From Clytia hemisphaerica (Eukaryota > Cnidaria > Hydrozoa > Leptothecata > Clytiidae): 64,000 nucleotides of DNA. Shown here in pieces: positions 59,725 to 64,000 of this stretch; the stretch's first letter is position 1; the number at the start of each line of letters is the position of its first letter. The position numbers were made by a program, and so were the translations under genes. The stretch spans positions 1,892,239 through 1,956,238 of the forward strand of contig CACVBU010000271.1 in assembly GCA_902728285.1 (NCBI GenBank), written 5' to 3'. The notes under the pieces are model-generated. The model saw only the letters and a list, made by a program, of their open reading frames with translations, did not search any database and had not been told where the DNA came from.

Positions 59725-61053
59725 TTTTATTCCAGTGAATTCAAGCAGTGATAAGGATAAATGCAGTCCTTGATTTTTCTTTATTTTACTAAAATAGAAG
59801 TAGGATCTACTTTGAAGACAGACTTGGCAATATAAAAAATGAGGTCTAAATTGATATGAAAAAATGCTGACCTTGCAAAAACATTGCAGTTTTTTAAACG
59901 ATTCATCGCAGCAAAACAGCGCGCGCTTTTTATTGTAGAATAGAATATCTTTTTTTCAAAATCACACAATGCAGAGCATTAATTTCGAATTGTGACGTTA
60001 AAAGTGTTAAGCAAGAAATAGACACGAACGGTTCATATTGTAAAAGAAGAAATTTTGCATTGCTTTTTGCAAGATAAGTACACAGATTCATTATGTGAAG
60101 ACTTGCTTTAAGTCAAAAACATATCCTTACATTCATTCGCATTCTATCCTAAATTTGAACAATACAGTAGTTAATCAAATGACTCAATCAATAAAGACTA
60201 ACATAGCAGTGCTAAGAGTATTATAAAAGAAATAAATAGCATAAAAACATGTTTGTGGTACTTTTAACCACTAAAAGCTTTTAAGTCTATGACTCTGTAC
60301 AACCAAGAAAGTTATAATCTAGGGCGTTAGAAAAGTCATCATGCTTAATGAAAAAGTTAGTAGCAGAAGACTTTGCATTGCCCATGGTTAAACTGTAGGG
60401 TGTAGTTAAGTGTGGTAAAAAAAAACAACGCTTTCTTAGAACATTTACCGCTTACGGGCAATATCTTATTTCATACTTATAATTTAAAATTGTACATGAC
60501 AGAGAAAAAAACTAATTACACAAAGTTAGGTTTATACAATACATATTCGCCATGCAATTGAATATATAAAAAAAACATCGCCATTTTACCTTTCTAATCA
60601 TTTAAAATCAATATCAATATTTTTAATTATGATACAATAAAAACTCCCCTTATTTACCATTATATACAGACAAAATTAACGATATAATTGGATGGGAAGA
60701 TGTACCCTTCTATATTCAGTGTTTAACAATGAAGGCTCTTAGCATTCCTATTCTTGGAGCCGATCATACGGTCTTGTAGTTTGAAAAGACAACCGAGCCT
60801 TAGGTACTACCTGACACCACCATCCCTTAGTATTGATACTATTATATTGATATTTTTAATATTTGAAATTCAAGGAAGTCTACCCTCTCACTTTGGTAAC
60901 AATCTAATTCCCTATAAGCTTCTCTCCCTAGAATTGGGTTGGATATGAAATGAACTTTTGAGTACTGATTGACAGAGAGGCTGATTGATTATAAAATTTG
61001 TATAAAAATGAGTTTCCAAGATTTTCAAAAAAAAGAGAACTGATCCCTCAAAC
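59725..61053. other. Intergenic space between DUS4L start and IFT122 end
   Basis: Should contain the DUS4L promoter on the minus strand. I see no clear TATA box placement, CpG-rich block or conserved exon. A 64-codon plus frame at 60754 looks accidental. Confidence 0.45.
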
Positions 61054-61059
61054 TTTATT
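61054..61059 (-). promoter_or_regulatory. Candidate polyadenylation signal AATAAA of IFT122
   Basis: Perfect AATAAA on the minus strand about 124 bases after the IFT122 stop codon. The position suits a short 3' UTR, but chance hexamers are common in DNA this AT-rich. Confidence 0.4.
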
Positions 61060-61182
61060 CATTCTTATTCAGGAAGATTGTTCATCACCATCACCATGGA
61101 TTCTTAACCCTGAAATTTTAAGCAAAAAGTACAGACAAAGTGTTTTGAAGAAAATGTAGTAAAAGCACTTAATCATCTTATT

Positions 61183-63038
61183 TTATTGTTTACCACGGCA
61201 GAAAGGACAACAACCATTTTGAAGCATCAGCAATTCGAAATCTTCTGCGTGGTACATCTAAAAATACACGAAACATTCAAGTTCAGAGGAATGGCATAAT
61301 GCACAGTGTCTCTAAGTATGCAGTGTCTCTATAAATCAAACACGCAAACCGGGGGGGGGGTGTCACAAATTTGTTCAAGTTAAGAGAATTTCGAGATACA
61401 GACTAAGGCTTACAAGGCATTTTCAACTGAAGAGACTAACAAACTTGTTCGAGTTATAGAGATTCGTTAAAGAGCTTCCGCTGTATAGCGGCCATTTTTC
61501 TAGTACGAAAACAAAAAAATCTTGTTATTGCTGTATGAACATGCTGGAAATGATTGTCTTAAGAACCGCAATTTTGTAATTTCAACGATAGGGTATCATT
61601 GAAATCGTTGCAAAAGTATCAACATCAACTCAACAAAGTAAGATATTCATCTTTTATGATATAGAAAGAAGGTGTGCCACTTATGCTGAACTTTGATCGT
61701 AATTGGCTATTCCATAAAAGTCTCTACCCCTTGTGTTGAAAAGGTATGACGTACAGGGTGGTGTTAGAAACAAAAAAAAAATCCAGAGGGTTTGGTTTTT
61801 CATCCAGGGTGGTCAGTAAAATTAAGTTGAAAGTCCTGAGGGGGGGGGGGGGGGTCCTGAAAAACTGAAAAAAAATCTAATAATACCCCTTTTTCTCCGT
61901 GTCAATGCTAAAAGTCAGAAGCCTATCAAACCATTCGTCAATTTTCCAATCTCTTAATCCTCTTAACGGGCCAATAGCATAAAGCGTTAGCAGCGAGAGT
62001 GACAATTCAGAAAGTTGCAGAAAACCGCAGCTCGAATATTTAGCATCCCATACTTCGAAAATCCTAAATATACTGAGCTAAAATCTCAGCCTTGCTGACA
62101 GTAACATTGTTAGCGCTAAAGAAGCTTTTGATAATGATATGATATTAAAAAATCAAAATTTATTTCATAGTACTATGAAAAAAAATTTGATTTTTTAATA
62201 AAACTATGGCGAATAGATTGAACAATGATATGATAATGTTTGGCTTTTTTCTTATACTGGCTTTGAGTTTGAAATCCATGTAAGAGAAAAGTAAGCTTGT
62301 TTGAATGTAGTGTTCGTTCTTATGCTTAAGTTTATCAAACATGAAAAATCGAACGTGTTCGAGCAACCATATCATGCTCAAAATGTGTAGAGTTGAAACA
62401 TTTTAAAATCGAATGTATCGATTTCTGAAAGTGTGGCTCAATGGTCTAGTGGTATGATTCTCGCTTTGGGTGCGAGAGGCCCCGGGTTCGAATCCCGGTT
62501 GAGCCCGAATATTTTTCATTTTCAACTAATCAAATATTTAAAAAGTTCGAAAGCTAATTTTTATAAGGTGAACCTAAAATTTCATAGAATCTATAAAGAT
62601 AGTCGATATTAGGTGGAGTCGATATTTATCGTGGGTAGCAAGCAATATAGGACTTGACCTTTCGGCCATCACTCCTCAAAAATGCGGTAATATTTACAGT
62701 AAAATATACTGAATGCCCAGAATGGTACCAAAATCCAAGTTTATTCCAAAAACCTAAACAGGAAGAAAGAACATAAAAAAGACCTACCCTCCAACACGAT
62801 TTACACATAGTAATCGAAATCTCTGGAATCAAATTCCTGTAATATTGATATCTCAGCGGTGCTTGCCATTCCTTGATAAAGACCGTTGTTCGAGACAACT
62901 TTTTGAGGGTGTTTTGACCAATGACCACTGGTTGGTACTGGCCACCACCTTGATCAAAAGACATGAGTTTGGAAGTGAATGGGTCATCATCTTCGTCAAG
63001 ACCACCTGTATCGTTTTCTAAACGCATGCTTTGTGATT
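61183..63038 (-). CDS. IFT122: Intraflagellar transport protein 122, last two coding exons (partial gene)
   Basis: IFT122 is a WD-repeat/TPR subunit of the IFT-A complex, which drives retrograde transport in cilia. Exon 63038-62788 (251 bp, acceptor TTTCACAG, donor AGG|GTAGGT) encodes an acidic stretch, then [25 protein letters not shown] and SITMCKSCW. After a 1.53-kb intron the terminal exon 61257-61183 (acceptor TTTTTAG) encodes [10 protein letters not shown], then [11 protein letters not shown] and TAA. The order PFT-F-QGG, PVV, IKxW, P-L-QYYRxLxP, SITMCxSC, FHxEDxELL and CCPFCR matches the C terminus of IFT122; the CxxC and CCPFC clusters are its zinc-binding end. Both exons join in phase 0. 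The WD40 and most TPR-like exons lie beyond the right edge. A candidate AATAAA lies at 61059-61054. WDR35, a related IFT-A subunit, ends differently as far as I recall. Confidence 0.87.
62435..62506 (+). tRNA. tRNA-Pro (anticodon TGG), intronless
   Basis: A complete cloverleaf can be read. The acceptor arm GGCTCAA pairs with TTGAGCC. The anticodon stem CTCGC/GCGAG encloses loop TTTGGGT, with anticodon TGG at 62467-62469. The T arm carries the B box GGTTCGAATCC, and the A-box region is TGGTCTAGTGGTATGA. CCA is not encoded, as expected in eukaryotes. A run of five T at 62512-62516 is a pol III terminator. The gene lies inside the last IFT122 intron on the opposite strand. Confidence 0.97.
62512..62516 (+). 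terminator. Pol III T-run terminator of tRNA-Pro
   Basis: Five consecutive T six bases after the mature 3' end of tRNA-Pro, the usual RNA polymerase III stop signal. Confidence 0.7.
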
Positions 63039-64000
63039 CTGTGAAATAGACAATATTTGTTATGTTAAAGTTAAACAATTATTGATTGTAACAAGATAAG
63101 GATCTCGAAGCATGAGGGCTAAAGTCTTAGTTTCGAAGAGAGAAATTATAATCATGTGTTCGTACCCAAAAAACATATCAAAATCAAAATTACCCATGTA
63201 AAAGTAACTAGTTTGAATTGAACAAGTTATCTACTCTAATGTCCCGAATAAACGTTTCACACCGCTTATGAATTTTTGAAAAGATTTTAAGCTATCACAA
63301 GCTTAGTTGCTCTAAATAGCCTGGTTGTAGCTTAAAAATTACCTTATTTTGAGTTTTTTGGAGATAAAATTTCGCCACTCCCGTTTATTAGATTTTGAAA
63401 AAATTTCGGACCTCGACTACTACTCGGGATCTTATCTCAATTTTTCATTCCGTCAAACGTATTTCGCATTATTTCGTGAACATAAAAATTAAATTTTAAA
63501 TTTTCCCTGAAAATTTAATTTGTCTTTGTTCGATAGTAATTTGTCAAGGACCGAAAAAATAGGGACATTTTTTGACACACCCGGTACCAGATATGGTTGA
63601 TAAAAAAATGAAAGGTTTAGGTAAGTTGAAAGTTTCCTTGTTCCATAAATAATCGACCGCCGAAGGCGGTTTCTTTCATAGTGGTACGCTAATCTCGTTT
63701 TGCCTTGGCTCATTACTTTGTCTGCCATTTACTTTCGGTTTTTTTAACTAGATTGCCCAGGTGTTTCTCTTTTTTTCCCTGAATGTCTTTTATTCGGAAT
63801 TGAATAATCGAGACATAAAAAATGACTATATTACGTAATCTGTTTTCAATGAATAATCTAAAATGTACTGGAGATGACATGTAGGCGTTAATAATGTGCG
63901 CGCGCTCTTTTGCGAGCGTGATGCGTGATGGAAGGCGGTCGTTTCAGTGTGGTTTAGATCCACACTGTGACCTATTTTAACCAATGAAATGTGACTCACG
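63039..64000. other. IFT122 intron and right edge
   Basis: No exon of IFT122 was recognised between 63039 and the end, so the preceding intron exceeds 960 bases. The 79-codon minus frame 63489-63728 crosses TTTTTTGACACACCCGGTACC-like text that resembles the tip of a mariner-type repeat; it is not counted as a gene. Confidence 0.45.

Noticed and set aside
63489..63728. Possible IFT122 or transposase exon
   Set aside because: No conserved IFT122 text. The segment looks like the tip of a mariner-type repeat, but I could not define both ends.

Overview
This window is nuclear DNA from an invertebrate animal: strongly AT-rich, short exons with GT/AG introns, no operons, and a very heavy load of transposon relics and tandem repeats. 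A cnidarian-like genome is my best guess, based on a threonine-rich linker followed by a ShKT-like terminal exon plus the short-exon gene style. The species cannot be fixed from the sequence alone.

Real genes lie in the last 14 kb. From right to left: (1) the 3' end of IFT122, minus strand, with its last two coding exons (63038-62788 and 61257-61183); its last intron carries an intronless tRNA-Pro(TGG) on the plus strand (62435-62506). (2) A complete DUS4L/Dus4 tRNA-dihydrouridine synthase, minus strand, which I assembled as ten exons from 59724 to 52840 that join without a frame break into 310 codons. (3) Convergent to it on the plus strand, the 3' end of a secreted-protein gene: a threonine-rich segment ending at 50810 and a ShKT-like last exon at 51541-51632. 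A possible first exon of a type II membrane protein (32632-32286, minus) is weaker.

The other ~50 kb is repeat territory. 1-22 kb: scattered non-autonomous DNA elements (a TA-flanked family with ends CACGTTTTTTATAAGAAC, a family ending in ACACCCCCTTCTCACAGAC, a G-run/C-run family with internal CCCTTANNGTGCA motifs, several hairpin elements) and an eroded ~140-bp tandem repeat (6.6-7.7 kb). 22.3-26.55 kb: a complete 4.26-kb foldback element with an 8-bp target-site duplication, whose arms are oppositely oriented arrays of a 96-bp monomer. 26.8-28.9 kb: two adjacent inverted-repeat elements that share a target site, one with a third nested inside. 29.5-30.45 kb: five copies of a ~183-bp repeat, each with a GCCACCATGG motif. 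33.77-50.51 kb: a ~176-bp satellite with a hairpin in each monomer, two zones of higher-order repeats (~988 bp x3, ~1.495 kb x3), split by a 1.45-kb element with a clean TTACAG duplication. More inverted-repeat elements sit inside DUS4L introns.

Most open frames outside the named genes are chance or repeat products. The genes share no evident pathway: IFT122 is ciliary transport, DUS4L is tRNA modification, and the ShKT gene product is probably secreted.
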